The translations under genes were made by a program, and so were the position numbers. A model generated the notes under the pieces. It made no database searches, was not told where the DNA came from, and saw nothing but the letters and a program-made list of their open reading frames with translations. A DNA stretch of 64,000 nt, taken from Ruegeria atlantica. Its GTDB lineage: Bacteria; Pseudomonadota; Alphaproteobacteria; Rhodobacterales; Rhodobacteraceae. Shown piece after piece: positions 27,618-37,218 of this stretch (its first letter is position 1; every line of letters starts with the position of its first letter). The stretch covers positions 80,393 to 144,392 of the forward strand of contig NZ_CYPU01000073.1 of assembly GCF_001458195.1 (NCBI RefSeq). The letters run 5' to 3'.

Positions 27618-28090
27618 GACCCCTTGCTTTGATCCTGGCGCTTGCAGCCGCCACACCGTTGCAGGCCGCCTCGACCCATCCGACGGCAAAAGTGCTTGAG
27701 GTGATGCGCGAAAACGGCTGCCGGCTGGATGTATCGCGCGCCGAAGAAGCCTTATCTGCCCATGATTTGCGACCCGAAGATGTCAGCGCTGTGACAAATT
27801 CCTGGGCTGAACAGGGGGTGGCTGGGCTGGATGGCCCGACATTCGAAATTGCTCCGGCGATCTGCGGTGCGCATGGGCTTGCGCCAGAGGATACGGCGGG
27901 CCGTGCCGATGCGCTTTATGATTATGTGCGTCTGAACGGGTGTCGCGTGGTCGAAGAAGAAGCTCAGATCAAATTGCGCCCCGCCGGTTTTACACAGGCT
28001 GAAACGCCCGATCTGATTGCCCGCCTTGTCGATCAAGGTTGTGCGCATCAGGAAGACCCCTATGTTATCGCGATCGGAGATGCCTGCTAA
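27614..28090 (+). CDS. Putative secreted protein of unknown function in the nuo operon
   Basis: A 158-residue protein with a signal peptide ([18 protein letters not shown], predicted cleavage after QA-18/AA-19). The mature part shows two similar halves of about 60 residues: [23 protein letters not shown] and [20 protein letters not shown]. Each is N-G-C-R followed by a helix, and a third Cys-rich piece lies at the end ([19 protein letters not shown]). It therefore reads as an exported disulphide-bonded repeat protein. GTG start in a 4-base overlap with nuoD, and its TAA shares a base with the nuoE ATG. Function unknown. Confidence 0.75.
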   Translation: MRPLALILALAAATPLQAASTHPTAKVLEVMRENGCRLDVSRAEEALSAHDLRPEDVSAVTNSWAEQGVAGLDGPTFEIAPAICGAHGLAPEDTAGRADALYDYVRLNGCRVVEEEAQIKLRPAGFTQAETPDLIARLVDQGCAHQEDPYVIAIGDAC

Positions 28091-29196
28091 TGCTGCGCCG
28101 TCTGCACCCCGAACAACCTGAAAGCTTTGCCTTCACTGCTGCCAACCAGCAGTGGGCCACAGCACAGATCACCAAATACCCTGACGGCCGTCAGGCCAGC
28201 GCGGTTATCCCGCTGCTTTGGCGCGCGCAGGAACAAGAAGGCTGGCTGAGCCGGCCCGCGATTGAATCCGTCGCCGACATGTTGGGCATGGCCTATATCC
28301 GCGTGCTCGAGGTTGCGTCGTTCTACTTCATGTTCCAACTGCAACCGGTAGGAACTGTCGCGCATATTCAGGTCTGCGGAACGACCTCCTGCATGATCTG
28401 TGGGGCCGAAGACCTGATCGCGGTTTGCAAGGAGAAGATCGCTGCCAAACCGCATGAGCTTTCAGTTGATGGCAAATTGAGTTGGGAAGAGGTGGAATGC
28501 CTCGGGTCCTGCACCAATGCACCGATGGCTCAGATCGGCAAGGACTATTACGAAGATCTGACTGCTGACAGTTTTAGCAAGATTATTGACGATCTGGCCA
28601 CCGGCAAGGTGCCAACGCCGGGTCCGCAGAATGGCAGATACGCAGCAGAACCGCTGAGCGGTCTGACCAGCCTCACGGACTACGATGCCGGAAAACCGCA
28701 GTACAATGCCAGTGTTGAACTCGCCGAAGATCTTGGGGATACGGTCAAACGCATCAACGGGACCGAGGTTCCGATCCTGACGCCATGGCTGGGCAAAGAC
28801 GGCAAGGCTGCGGCGACCAAGGCCGCGCCAAAGCCACCAAAGGCGCCGGCACCCGCTAAATCCGCCGTGAAGCAGGCGGAAGAGGCAAAGAAGGCCCAGA
28901 TCAAAGAGGATCAGCCCGAAACTCTGACTGCCGCGCGGGATGACAACGCGGATGACCTCAAGATGCTAAAAGGGGTCGGGCCCAAGCTTGAACAGACGCT
29001 GAACGAACTTGGCTTTTTCCACTTCGACCAGATCGCTGCATGGACGCAGGAACAGGTGGCCTGGGTAGATGCGCGGCTGAGGTTCAAGGGCCGGATCGAG
29101 CGGGACGGTTGGATCGAACAAGCAGCCCAACTGGCGACAGGCAAAGAAACCGAATTTGCAAAACGTGCCAAGGAAGACGGCACCTACGAAGACTGA
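28090..29196 (+). CDS. nuoE: NADH-quinone oxidoreductase subunit E with C-terminal helix-hairpin-helix extension
   Basis: A 368-residue version of the 24-kDa thioredoxin-like [2Fe-2S] subunit, which is normally about 160-240 residues. Cluster ligands are C96-x4-C101 (CGTTSC) and C137-x3-C141 (CLGSC). After residue 230 comes an Ala/Lys/Pro-rich linker. Then residues about 285-350 form a helix-hairpin-helix-like domain ([20 protein letters not shown], then [13 protein letters not shown] and EQAAQLA). I recall such extensions in Rhodobacterales NuoE, but their role is not established. Starts in a TAATG overlap with the preceding gene. Confidence 0.95.
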   Translation: MLRRLHPEQPESFAFTAANQQWATAQITKYPDGRQASAVIPLLWRAQEQEGWLSRPAIESVADMLGMAYIRVLEVASFYFMFQLQPVGTVAHIQVCGTTSCMICGAEDLIAVCKEKIAAKPHELSVDGKLSWEEVECLGSCTNAPMAQIGKDYYEDLTADSFSKIIDDLATGKVPTPGPQNGRYAAEPLSGLTSLTDYDAGKPQYNASVELAEDLGDTVKRINGTEVPILTPWLGKDGKAAATKAAPKPPKAPAPAKSAVKQAEEAKKAQIKEDQPETLTAARDDNADDLKMLKGVGPKLEQTLNELGFFHFDQIAAWTQEQVAWVDARLRFKGRIERDGWIEQAAQLATGKETEFAKRAKEDGTYED

Positions 29197-29230
29197 ATGG
29201 GATGGTGCCCGTTCGGGGTATCAAGGTGAG

Positions 29231-29452
29231 ATGGACAAAGAAAAAGAACAGGCCATGGCCCGCAAGGGCCGACATATCGGGGTGGTCATCGCGGTGACCA
29301 TGCTGTTGTGGCTTGCCATTTCGTTGTTCATCGGCCCGGCACTGGGATTGCCTGGGCGCTATGCGCTGCTGTTTGATTTCGCCGCTCTGGCGGGGTTCAT
29401 CTATGCGGGCGTGAACATTTTTCAACTCTGGCGCATGCGTCAGGACAGCTGA
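29231..29452 (+). CDS. Small two-helix membrane protein (DUF5337-like) in the nuo operon
   Basis: A 73-residue protein: charged start MDKEKEQAMARKGRHIG, then two hydrophobic segments (VVIAVTMLLWLAISLFIG and LLFDFAALAGFIYAGVNIF). I recall such a family, DUF5337, in Rhodobacteraceae, but I could not check the match. ATG at 29231 with AAGGTGAG just upstream was chosen; a longer frame reaches back into the nuoE end. It lies between nuoE and nuoF, in the same operon. Confidence 0.72.
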   Translation: MDKEKEQAMARKGRHIGVVIAVTMLLWLAISLFIGPALGLPGRYALLFDFAALAGFIYAGVNIFQLWRMRQDS

Positions 29453-29464
29453 AGGTAAGACACG

Positions 29465-30763
29465 ATGCTGAAGGATCAGGACAGGATCTTTACCAATATC
29501 TACGGGATGCACGAGCGCACTTTGAAGGGCGCGCAGGCCCGCGGGCATTGGGACGGCACAGCTGGCCTGATCGGAAACGGGCGTGACTGGATCATCCAGA
29601 CGATGAAGGACTCAGGGCTTCGCGGTCGCGGCGGCGCGGGTTTCCCAACAGGTCTGAAATGGTCGTTCATGCCCAAGGAAAGTGACGGTCGCCCCGCATA
29701 TCTGGTGGTGAACGCGGACGAATCCGAGCCCGGCACCTGCAAAGACCGTGAGATTATGCGCCACGATCCGCATACGCTGATCGAAGGCTGCCTGATCGCG
29801 TCTTTCGCGATGAATGCGCATACCTGTTATATCTACCTGCGTGGTGAGTACATTCGCGAGCGTGAGGCACTGCAGGCCGCGATTGATGAGGCCTATGATG
29901 CCGGATTGCTGGGCAAAAACGCCGCCGGTTCGGGTTGGGATTTCGACCTGTTTCTGCATCACGGGGCCGGGGCGTATATCTGCGGTGAGGAAACAGCCCT
30001 GATCGAAAGCCTTGAGGGCAAGAAGGGCATGCCGCGCATGAAACCACCGTTCCCGGCGGGGGCGGGCCTCTATGGCTGCCCGACCACGGTGAATAACGTG
30101 GAATCTATCGCCGTTGTGCCAACAATCTTGCGCCGTGGTGCGGATTGGTTCGCGGGCTTTGGCCGCCAGAACAATGCGGGCACCAAACTGTTTGCGATCT
30201 CGGGCCATGTAAACAACCCCTGTGTTGTCGAAGAGGCGATGTCGATCCCGTTTGAGCAACTGATCGAAACCCATTGCGGCGGCATTCGTGGCGGTTGGGA
30301 CAACCTGCTGGCGGTGATCCCCGGTGGTTCTTCGGTGCCTTGTGTGCGCGGTGAAGACATGCGCGACGCCATCATGGATTTCGACCATTTGCGCAATGAT
30401 CTGGGGTCCGGCCTGGGGACAGCGGCTGTAATCGTGATGGACAAGTCTACGGACATCATCAAAGCGATCTGGCGTTTGTCGAAGTTCTACAAACATGAAA
30501 GCTGTGGTCAGTGTACTCCTTGCCGCGAAGGCACCGGCTGGATGATGCGCGTGATGGACCGCCTGGTGCGGGGTGAGGCCGAACTGGAAGAGATCGACAT
30601 GTTGTTTGACGTGACCAAGCAGGTCGAAGGCCACACGATCTGTGCTTTGGGCGATGCTGCCGCCTGGCCGATCCAGGGCCTGATCCGCAACTTCCGCGAA
30701 GAGATTGAAGACCGTATCAAGGCCCAGAAATCGGGCCGTATGGGCGCGATGGCGGCGGAGTGA
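29465..30763 (+). CDS. nuoF: NADH-quinone oxidoreductase subunit F
   Basis: A 432-residue 51-kDa-type subunit that binds NADH, FMN and a [4Fe-4S] cluster. Marks: [17 protein letters not shown] (FMN site), [23 protein letters not shown], the [18 protein letters not shown] segment, and the cluster ligands C347-x2-C350-x2-C353 (CGQCTPC). The fourth ligand lies in [18 protein letters not shown] at 29465. The usual length and full motif set indicate an active subunit. Confidence 0.98.
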   Translation: MLKDQDRIFTNIYGMHERTLKGAQARGHWDGTAGLIGNGRDWIIQTMKDSGLRGRGGAGFPTGLKWSFMPKESDGRPAYLVVNADESEPGTCKDREIMRHDPHTLIEGCLIASFAMNAHTCYIYLRGEYIREREALQAAIDEAYDAGLLGKNAAGSGWDFDLFLHHGAGAYICGEETALIESLEGKKGMPRMKPPFPAGAGLYGCPTTVNNVESIAVVPTILRRGADWFAGFGRQNNAGTKLFAISGHVNNPCVVEEAMSIPFEQLIETHCGGIRGGWDNLLAVIPGGSSVPCVRGEDMRDAIMDFDHLRNDLGSGLGTAAVIVMDKSTDIIKAIWRLSKFYKHESCGQCTPCREGTGWMMRVMDRLVRGEAELEEIDMLFDVTKQVEGHTICALGDAAAWPIQGLIRNFREEIEDRIKAQKSGRMGAMAAE

Positions 30764-30821
30764 TCAAGTTGCGGGATAACGGATCAAACCCAAACCAAGT
30801 TGAGATCAGGGAGTTGAACTA

Positions 30822-31238
30822 ATGGAATCTTTTGCTGAGTATTCACATGCAATCGCATCCCTCGTGGTCTTTACGTTGATCATTCTGGCGCTTGCGCCGT
30901 TTTCCGCGCTGGCCAAACAGGGCAAGGGCTTGGCCCCCGGGGCAAGGCCGGAACAGGACTATTCCGACAAGGCGTATCGCCTGAACCGGGCTTATCTGAA
31001 CGGGACCGAGACGTTGCCGGCCTATATCTCTGTCACGGTCGCGGCCATGTTGCTTGGGGTTAGCCCGTTCTGGGTGAACCTTTTGGCATCGGTCGCTCTG
31101 ATTGCGCGCATCGTCATGTTGGTTATTCACATGCGTGGTATTGGACAACCGCACAGCGGCGTTCGATCGGTATCCTACGTTGTCGGATGGGCCTGCATGG
31201 TTGTGATGGGCTTCATGGCATTGGTGGCGGCGTTCTAA
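30822..31238 (+). CDS. MAPEG family membrane protein in the nuo operon
   Basis: A 138-residue four-helix membrane protein. The family patterns are an early FTLIILALAP helix, then YRLNRAYLNGTETLPAYISVTVAAMLLG, a MAPEG-type core with the conserved N-x3-E region, and VALIARIVMLVIHMRGIGQPHSGVRS. MAPEG proteins include microsomal glutathione transferases and leukotriene synthases; bacterial members are mostly unassigned. It has GGGAG in front (30811-30815) and its TAA overlaps the next ATG. It sits between nuoF and nuoG, and no link to complex I is known. Confidence 0.85.
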   Translation: MESFAEYSHAIASLVVFTLIILALAPFSALAKQGKGLAPGARPEQDYSDKAYRLNRAYLNGTETLPAYISVTVAAMLLGVSPFWVNLLASVALIARIVMLVIHMRGIGQPHSGVRSVSYVVGWACMVVMGFMALVAAF

Positions 31239-31627
31239 TGGAAAAGAAAGGTACTTATCCGTTGACTGGATCAAAATTCAGGATGGGACGTGTGGTACTG
31301 ACCGCCGCTTTGGGTGCCGCAGTTTTTGTCTCGGCCTGCGGCACGTCGTCCAGTGACCGAATCCTCTTTGATGGCAAGGCCTTCCGGGCCAAAGCGAAGG
31401 CCGTCGACAAAAGGAACGCTCCGACGGATTTTACGGTTGTGGTGAACGGCGTGTCCGCGTCTTTGGATGGCGCGCGCGAAGCGGGGCGGCACGAAGGAAC
31501 CAAATTCTGTATCGACGCCTTTGGGACTTCTAAAATCAACTGGAAAGTCGGACCCGACACCGAACCGCAGAATTTGCGCATTACCGACAATAAATTGACC
31601 TTTACAGGAACCTGCCAGCGACCATGA
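31238..31627 (+). CDS. Putative small lipoprotein in the nuo operon
   Basis: A 129-residue protein. Its ATG shares a base with the MAPEG stop. After a longer N-region comes a lipobox (ALGAAVFVSAC, Cys near residue 35). The mature part is 90 residues, rich in beta-type sequence (FTVVVNGVSASLDGA, KINWKVGPDTEP), with one further Cys pair (CIDAFG, CQRP). An internal ATG (31283 region) could give a shorter signal of normal length. Function not recognised. Its stop overlaps the upstream start of the next frame by 4 bases. Confidence 0.7.
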   Translation: MEKKGTYPLTGSKFRMGRVVLTAALGAAVFVSACGTSSSDRILFDGKAFRAKAKAVDKRNAPTDFTVVVNGVSASLDGAREAGRHEGTKFCIDAFGTSKINWKVGPDTEPQNLRITDNKLTFTGTCQRP

Positions 31628-31725
31628 ACCGGTTTTTCGCATATCAGAGGGTGACGCAGGGCGTGTTATTGAATAGCGCGCCAGTTCTGGATCGTTTTGG
31701 CCTGTCCAAGACGAAAGGATTTGTC

Positions 31726-32130
31726 ATGTCTGGTGTGAAACTGCTTATTGTGTTGTCTGTTCTGGCTATCCCGGCCACGGCCGAAGCCAAACCGCCCTTG
31801 CGCGAAGTCAAAGAGATTGACGACGAACTCTATTACATCGCTATCGCAAACGAGATTTCGGATTACTGCCCGTCGATCAGCGGGCGCAGGTTGAAGGCGA
31901 TTGGCGTGATGTGGGGGCTCAAGTCCAAAGCGAACAGTTTGGGGTATTCGGACGGCGAAATCCGCGCTTACGTGGAATCGGATGCCGAAAAGGACCGGAT
32001 GCGTGCCATAGGCGAGACGTATCTGGCCGCGAACGGTGTGTCTTATGACAATCCCAAATCTTTCTGCACGCTGGGGCAGTCAGAGATTGAAAGAAACAGC
32101 GCCATTGGCGTGTATTTGAGGGCGAACTAG
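31726..32130 (+). CDS. Secreted protein of unknown function (DUF5333-like) in the nuo operon
   Basis: A 134-residue exported protein with signal peptide MSGVKLLIVLSVLAIPATAEA. ATG at 31726 with AAAGGA 6 bases upstream is preferred. A longer frame starting at 31624 would bury this signal. The mature part carries EISDYCPSISGRRLKAIGVMWGLKSKANSLGYS and a second Cys in FCTLG, so a disulphide is likely. I recall it as a Rhodobacteraceae family (DUF5333); unverified. It lies 3 bases before nuoG. Confidence 0.72.
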   Translation: MSGVKLLIVLSVLAIPATAEAKPPLREVKEIDDELYYIAIANEISDYCPSISGRRLKAIGVMWGLKSKANSLGYSDGEIRAYVESDAEKDRMRAIGETYLAANGVSYDNPKSFCTLGQSEIERNSAIGVYLRAN

Positions 32131-32133
32131 ACC

Positions 32134-34155
32134 ATGTCTGACCTCCGCAAAGTGAATATCGACGGGCAGGAAATCGAAGTCGATGGTGCGATGACGCTGA
32201 TCCAGGCCTGTGAACAGGCCGGGGTCGAGGTGCCGCGCTTTTGCTATCACGAGCGTCTGTCGATTGCCGGGAATTGCCGGATGTGTCTGGTCGAAGTTGT
32301 CGGCGGCCCGCCCAAACCTGCGGCGTCGTGTGCAATGCAGGTGCGCGATCTGCGCCCGGGACCGGAAGGTCAGCCGCCAGAGGTCAAGACGAACTCGCCC
32401 ATGGTCAAGAAAGCGCGCGAAGGGGTGATGGAGTTCCTGCTTATCAACCACCCGCTGGACTGCCCGATCTGTGATCAGGGTGGGGAGTGTGACCTGCAGG
32501 ATCAGGCGATGGCGTATGGTGTGTCGGGCTCGCGCTTCAAGGAAGCCAAGCGCGCCGTGGACGATCTGGATCTGGGGCCGCTGGTCGGAACAGCGATGAC
32601 CCGCTGCATCAGCTGCACCCGTTGCGTGCGCTTTACGACCGAGGTCGCCGGGATCACACAGATGGGTCAGACCGGTCGCGGCGAAGATGCCGAGATCACT
32701 TCTTATCTGAACCAGACGTTAAATTCGAACCTGCAGGGCAATATCATTGACCTGTGCCCGGTTGGGGCGCTGACTTCGAAGCCCTACGCCTTCACTGCGC
32801 GCCCTTGGGAGTTGACCAAGACTGAGAGCATCGACGTCATGGATGCCCTGGGCTCGAACGTTCGTGTCGATACCAAAGGGCGCGAAGTCATGCGCTTTCT
32901 TCCGCGCAACCATGACGGTGTGAACGAGGAATGGATCAGCGACAAGACCAGGTTTGTCTGGGATGGCCTGCGTCGCCAGCGTTTGGATAAGCCGTACGTG
33001 CGTGAAAATGGCAAGCTACGCCCGGCCTCGTGGCCTGAGGCATTGACCAAAGCGGCAGAGGCACTGAAAGAGGCCGAAAAGCCGGCGGGTATCGTTGGTG
33101 ATCTCGCTCCGGTCGAGGCCGCGTTCGCGCTAAAGAAATTGATCGATGGGCAGGGCGGTGTTGTTGAATGCCGAACCGATGGGGCCAAGCTGCCTGCGGG
33201 GAATCGCGGTGCCTATGCCGGGACGGCCTCGATAGAAGATATCGACACAGCCGAGCGAATTCTGCTGATCGGAACGAACCCACGCGACGAAGCTCCGGTT
33301 CTGAACGCGCGTATCCGCAAGGCCTGGGCACATGGCGCCGAGGTGGCTTTGGTCGGGCCTGCAGCCGATCTGACCTACGCGTATCACCATATGGGAGAAG
33401 ACCGCGCAGCATTGCAAAAGGTCCTCGACATGGGCGGCGATGATGAGATCAAGGGCAAAGCCTCGCTGGTCATCGTCGGGCAGGGTGCTTTGCTCGAAGC
33501 GGATGGCGCAGCTGTCCTGGCCGCCGCGCAAGCCATTGCGGCCAATACCGAAAGTGGACTGCTTGTTCTGCATACCGCAGCGTCTCGTGTGGGTGCGATG
33601 GATGTGGATGCCACCAACGAAAATGGCATGGATGCCGTAAGTGCGGCTGACGTGATCTACAATCTCGGCGCGGATGAGATCGAAATCGGCGAAGGGGCCT
33701 TTGTGATCTATCAGGGCAGCCATGGTGATCGTGGCGCGCATCGTGCAGACGTGATCCTGCCGGGTGCCGCATACACAGAGGAAAACGGGCTGTTCGTGAA
33801 TACCGAAGGCCGACCACAACTGGCGATGCGAGCTGGATTTGCCCCCGGTGAGGCCAAGGAAAACTGGGCCATCCTGCGGGCTTTGTCGGCGGAATTGGGC
33901 GCAACACTGCCCTTCGACTCACTTTCGCAACTGCGTACCGCTTTGATCGAAGCCGTCCCACATCTGGCCCAGATCGACCAAGTGATTGAGAATGAGGTCC
34001 AGCCACTAGATGCCGATCCTCTGGGTCAGGCTACGTTCCGCACTGCAGTTAAAGACTTCTACCTGACCAACCCGATTGCACGGGCGTCGCAACTGATGGC
34101 CGAGCTGTCTGCTCAGGCGCAGTCACGGAACGCCGGGAAGATCGCGGCGGAATGA
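32134..34155 (+). CDS. nuoG: NADH-quinone oxidoreductase subunit G
   Basis: A 673-residue 75-kDa-type subunit carrying several Fe-S clusters. N-terminal [2Fe-2S] ferredoxin-like region: [20 protein letters not shown]. Second cluster region: [15 protein letters not shown]. Third: [19 protein letters not shown] molybdopterin-oxidoreductase-like domain follows without a functional cofactor site, as usual. Its end overlaps the next small gene's ATG (ATGA). Length is normal for Rhodobacterales. Confidence 0.97.
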   Translation: MSDLRKVNIDGQEIEVDGAMTLIQACEQAGVEVPRFCYHERLSIAGNCRMCLVEVVGGPPKPAASCAMQVRDLRPGPEGQPPEVKTNSPMVKKAREGVMEFLLINHPLDCPICDQGGECDLQDQAMAYGVSGSRFKEAKRAVDDLDLGPLVGTAMTRCISCTRCVRFTTEVAGITQMGQTGRGEDAEITSYLNQTLNSNLQGNIIDLCPVGALTSKPYAFTARPWELTKTESIDVMDALGSNVRVDTKGREVMRFLPRNHDGVNEEWISDKTRFVWDGLRRQRLDKPYVRENGKLRPASWPEALTKAAEALKEAEKPAGIVGDLAPVEAAFALKKLIDGQGGVVECRTDGAKLPAGNRGAYAGTASIEDIDTAERILLIGTNPRDEAPVLNARIRKAWAHGAEVALVGPAADLTYAYHHMGEDRAALQKVLDMGGDDEIKGKASLVIVGQGALLEADGAAVLAAAQAIAANTESGLLVLHTAASRVGAMDVDATNENGMDAVSAADVIYNLGADEIEIGEGAFVIYQGSHGDRGAHRADVILPGAAYTEENGLFVNTEGRPQLAMRAGFAPGEAKENWAILRALSAELGATLPFDSLSQLRTALIEAVPHLAQIDQVIENEVQPLDADPLGQATFRTAVKDFYLTNPIARASQLMAELSAQAQSRNAGKIAAE

Positions 34156-34370
34156 ATACAGCACGTTTCATATCGCTTTCAGAAGCCAACACCGCCGCCT
34201 GCGGTATGGGCATCAGGGAATTGCGCATGAAACGCAATGAAAAAGGTAGTGCGATGGCTGTGGATGCTGTTTACACCTATGCGCCGACCCAACCGCAAGA
34301 TGCGCAGGCCCTTGGCCTGATCATCACCCGCGAAAAATTGAATACCCACGGTGTGAGGACCAATGGCTGA
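34152..34370 (+). CDS. Small protein between nuoG and nuoH
   Basis: A 72-residue unrecognised protein ([20 protein letters not shown] at the start) without an evident membrane segment or signal. It starts in an ATGA overlap with nuoG and ends 8 bases inside nuoH. It therefore fills the 207-bp gap exactly, the main argument for it. The middle ([21 protein letters not shown]) reads like a short folded unit. Coding confidence is moderate; alternatively the gap is an intergenic linker with nuoH SD (GAGGACC). Confidence 0.5.
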   Translation: MNTARFISLSEANTAACGMGIRELRMKRNEKGSAMAVDAVYTYAPTQPQDAQALGLIITREKLNTHGVRTNG

Positions 34371-35400
34371 TTTCTTTAACACCCCAGGCGGAATAGCCAT
34401 CATCATTCTGGCGCAAGTGCTTGCAGTTGTTGCCTTCGTGATGATTTCGCTGTTGTTCCTTGTTTACGGCGACCGCAAGATCTGGGCCGCCGTCCAAATG
34501 CGCCGCGGCCCCAACGTGGTTGGTGTCTATGGACTGCTGCAATCGGTGGCTGACGCCTTGAAGTACGTGGTAAAAGAGGTGGTCATACCCGCCGGGGCCG
34601 ACCGCACAGTGTTCATCCTCGCTCCGCTGACCTCATTCGTATTGGCGATGATCGCCTGGGCCGTGATCCCATTCAATGATGGCTGGGTGTTGTCGGATAT
34701 CAATGTCGCAATCCTGTATGTCTTTGCCGTGTCCTCACTGGAAGTTTATGGCGTGATTATGGGCGGTTGGGCCTCGAACTCAAAGTACCCTTTCCTTGGA
34801 TCATTGCGCTCTGCGGCTCAGATGATTTCCTATGAAGTCTCCATTGGCCTGATTATTATTGGGCTTATCATCTCAACCGGTTCCATGAACTTCGGCCACA
34901 TTGTTGAGGCGCAGGATGGCCGGTTCGGTTTCTTCAGCTGGTACTGGTTGCCGCATTTCCCGATGGTTTTCCTGTTCTTCATCTCGGCTTTAGCGGAAAC
35001 CAACCGTCCACCGTTCGACCTGCCCGAGGCGGAATCGGAACTGGTTGCGGGCTATCAGGTTGAATACTCGGCCACGCCTTTCCTGTTGTTCATGGCCGGT
35101 GAGTATATCGCTATCTTCCTGATGTGTGCGCTGACCACGCTGCTGTTCTTCGGCGGCTGGCTGTCCCCGATCCCAGGCCTGCCTGACGGCGTTCTGTGGA
35201 TGGTCGCTAAGATGGCGTTCTTCTTCTCCCTCTTTGCGATGGTCAAGGCGATCACACCGCGCTACCGCTATGACCAGCTGATGCGGCTGGGTTGGAAAGT
35301 CTTCCTGCCCTTCTCGCTGGCCTGGGTAGTCTTCGTGGCCTTTGCGGCAAAATTCGACTGGTTCTGGGGCGCGTTCGCCCGTTGGAGCGTAGGAGGCTGA
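34363..35400 (+). CDS. nuoH: NADH-quinone oxidoreductase subunit H
   Basis: A 345-residue ND1 homologue with eight helices at the junction of the arms. Signatures: ERK-type [21 protein letters not shown], and the E-channel loop [29 protein letters not shown] in two pieces ([20 protein letters not shown]). ATG at 34363 with GAGGA close upstream. Stop is one base before nuoI ATG. Confidence 0.98.
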   Translation: MADFFNTPGGIAIIILAQVLAVVAFVMISLLFLVYGDRKIWAAVQMRRGPNVVGVYGLLQSVADALKYVVKEVVIPAGADRTVFILAPLTSFVLAMIAWAVIPFNDGWVLSDINVAILYVFAVSSLEVYGVIMGGWASNSKYPFLGSLRSAAQMISYEVSIGLIIIGLIISTGSMNFGHIVEAQDGRFGFFSWYWLPHFPMVFLFFISALAETNRPPFDLPEAESELVAGYQVEYSATPFLLFMAGEYIAIFLMCALTTLLFFGGWLSPIPGLPDGVLWMVAKMAFFFSLFAMVKAITPRYRYDQLMRLGWKVFLPFSLAWVVFVAFAAKFDWFWGAFARWSVGG

Positions 35401-35401
35401 T

Positions 35402-35896
35402 ATGACTCAAATCGACTACACCCGCGCCGCCAAATACTTTCTGCTGCAGGACTTCTGGGTCGGCATGAAGCTGGGGTTGAAGTACTTCTTCGCGCCAAAG
35501 GCAACCATCAACTACCCGCATGAAAAAGGCCCGCTGTCTCCGCGTTTCCGCGGCGAGCACGCCCTGCGTCGTTATCCGAACGGCGAAGAACGCTGCATTG
35601 CCTGCAAACTGTGCGAGGCGATCTGCCCGGCACAAGCCATCACCATCGACGCCGAACCGCGCGAAGACGGCAGCCGCCGTACCACGCGGTATGACATCGA
35701 CATGACCAAGTGCATCTATTGCGGTTTTTGCCAAGAAGCCTGCCCGGTGGACGCCATCGTCGAGGGGCCGAACTTCGAATTCGCCACGGAAACCCGCGAA
35801 GAGCTGTTCTATGACAAGGAAAAGCTGCTCGACAACGGCGAACGCTGGGAAGCCGAAATCGCCCGCAATCTGGAAATGGACGCGCCGTACCGATGA
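35402..35896 (+). CDS. nuoI: NADH-quinone oxidoreductase subunit I
   Basis: A 164-residue 23-kDa-type ferredoxin subunit with two [4Fe-4S] clusters. Two eight-iron motifs are complete: [16 protein letters not shown] and [16 protein letters not shown]. The preceding [10 protein letters not shown] environment and the conserved [16 protein letters not shown] are family features. It ends in a 4-base ATGA overlap with the CMD-family gene. Confidence 0.98.
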   Translation: MTQIDYTRAAKYFLLQDFWVGMKLGLKYFFAPKATINYPHEKGPLSPRFRGEHALRRYPNGEERCIACKLCEAICPAQAITIDAEPREDGSRRTTRYDIDMTKCIYCGFCQEACPVDAIVEGPNFEFATETREELFYDKEKLLDNGERWEAEIARNLEMDAPYR

Positions 35897-36303
35897 CTGA
35901 CACGCCCCAAAATCCGTTCGACCTGATGATGAAACAGGCGCAGGACATGGCCAAGGCGATGAACCCGGCGATGGAGAATTTCTCGCCCAAAGGGTTCGAA
36001 GCGCTGTGGCCGACCATGCCCAAAGAGGTCATGGAAATGATGTTTGGCAACACCGTCAACAAGGACGGGCTGGATGCCAAGACCCGCCTGCTGCTGACGT
36101 TGGCCGGTCTGACCTGTCAGGGCGCGCAAGCGGACGCGGCGGTGCGTCAGACCGTGCGCCACGCGCTTGAGGCCGGTGCCGGGAAACAAGAGATCGTGGA
36201 AGCGATCGGTCAGATGTCGGTCTTTGCCGGCATCCCGGCCATGACCCGCGCGCTGGAACTGGCGCAAGAGGTTCTGGGCGATAACGAGGATACGGATCAA
36301 TGA
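35893..36303 (+). CDS. Carboxymuconolactone decarboxylase (AhpD-like) family protein in the nuo operon
   Basis: A 136-residue all-helical protein. The CMD-like core is [58 protein letters not shown] (anchors: [31 protein letters not shown]). The AhpD active-site motif C-x-x-C-H is absent: only one Cys (TCQG) is present, so peroxidase-linked activity is unlikely. A leading [22 protein letters not shown] helix precedes it. ATGA overlap with nuoI and nuoJ; it belongs to the operon. Role unknown. Confidence 0.8.
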   Translation: MTDTPQNPFDLMMKQAQDMAKAMNPAMENFSPKGFEALWPTMPKEVMEMMFGNTVNKDGLDAKTRLLLTLAGLTCQGAQADAAVRQTVRHALEAGAGKQEIVEAIGQMSVFAGIPAMTRALELAQEVLGDNEDTDQ

Positions 36304-36902
36304 CCGTCTTTGCCTTCTATCTGTTTGCTATCAGTGCCATCACCGGCGGGCTGTTCACAGTGATCAGCCGCCAGCCGGTGCACTCGGTGCTGTGGCTGAT
36401 CCTGTCGTTCCTGTCCGCGGCGGGGCTGTTCGTGCTGCTGGGGGCAGAGTTTGTAGCGATGCTGCTGATCATCGTCTACGTCGGTGCGGTCGCGGTGCTG
36501 TTCCTGTTTGTGGTGATGATGTTGGACGTGGACTTTGCCGAGCTCAAGGCCGAGATGGCGCGCTATATGCCGCTGGCCCTGCTGATTGGTCTGGTCATCC
36601 TGATGCAGTTCGTCATGGCCTTTGGGGCCTGGGACAGCGCGCAGGGCGCTGCGGCAAATCTGGCCCAGCCGATCCCGGTGGACCGGCACAACACCGAGGC
36701 CCTAGGTGTCATCCTTTATGATCAATACTTCCTTCTGTTCCAGCTGGCGGGCCTGATTCTGCTGGTGGCCATGATCGGTGCCATCGTGCTGACGCTACGC
36801 CACCGCAAGGACATCAAGCGTCAGGACATCGTCGGCCAGATGATGCGCGACCCGGCCAAGGCGATGGAGCTGAAAGACGTGAAACCGGGGCAGGGGCTTT
36901 AA
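36300..36902 (+). CDS. nuoJ: NADH-quinone oxidoreductase subunit J
   Basis: A 200-residue ND6 homologue with five helices. Core motif [47 protein letters not shown] (anchor [19 protein letters not shown], around the broken helix 3). ATGA overlap with the CMD gene and 4 bases to nuoK. Confidence 0.97.
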   Translation: MTVFAFYLFAISAITGGLFTVISRQPVHSVLWLILSFLSAAGLFVLLGAEFVAMLLIIVYVGAVAVLFLFVVMMLDVDFAELKAEMARYMPLALLIGLVILMQFVMAFGAWDSAQGAAANLAQPIPVDRHNTEALGVILYDQYFLLFQLAGLILLVAMIGAIVLTLRHRKDIKRQDIVGQMMRDPAKAMELKDVKPGQGL

Positions 36903-36906
36903 GACG

Positions 36907-37212
36907 ATGATCGGACTTGAACACTATCTTACGGTCGCGGCGACGCTGTTCGTCATCGGCATCTTCGGTCTCTTCCTGAACCGCAAGAACGTCATCATCC
37001 TGCTGATGAGCATCGAACTGATGCTGCTGGCGGTGAATATCAACCTCGTGGCGTTTTCCAGCTTCCTCGGCGATTTGGTCGGGCAGGTGTTCACGCTGTT
37101 TGTGCTGACCGTGGCGGCGGCCGAGGCGGCGATCGGGCTGGCCATTCTGGTTTGCTTCTTCCGCAACCGTGGCACCATCGCGGTTGAAGACGTCAATATG
37201 ATGAAGGGGTAA
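36907..37212 (+). CDS. nuoK: NADH-quinone oxidoreductase subunit K
   Basis: A 101-residue ND4L homologue with three helices. Marks are [32 protein letters not shown] (anchor [11 protein letters not shown], with the conserved membrane Glu) and [16 protein letters not shown] (second membrane Glu). Six bases separate it from nuoL. A normal length. Confidence 0.98.
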   Translation: MIGLEHYLTVAATLFVIGIFGLFLNRKNVIILLMSIELMLLAVNINLVAFSSFLGDLVGQVFTLFVLTVAAAEAAIGLAILVCFFRNRGTIAVEDVNMMKG

Positions 37213-37218
37213 GAGAAT

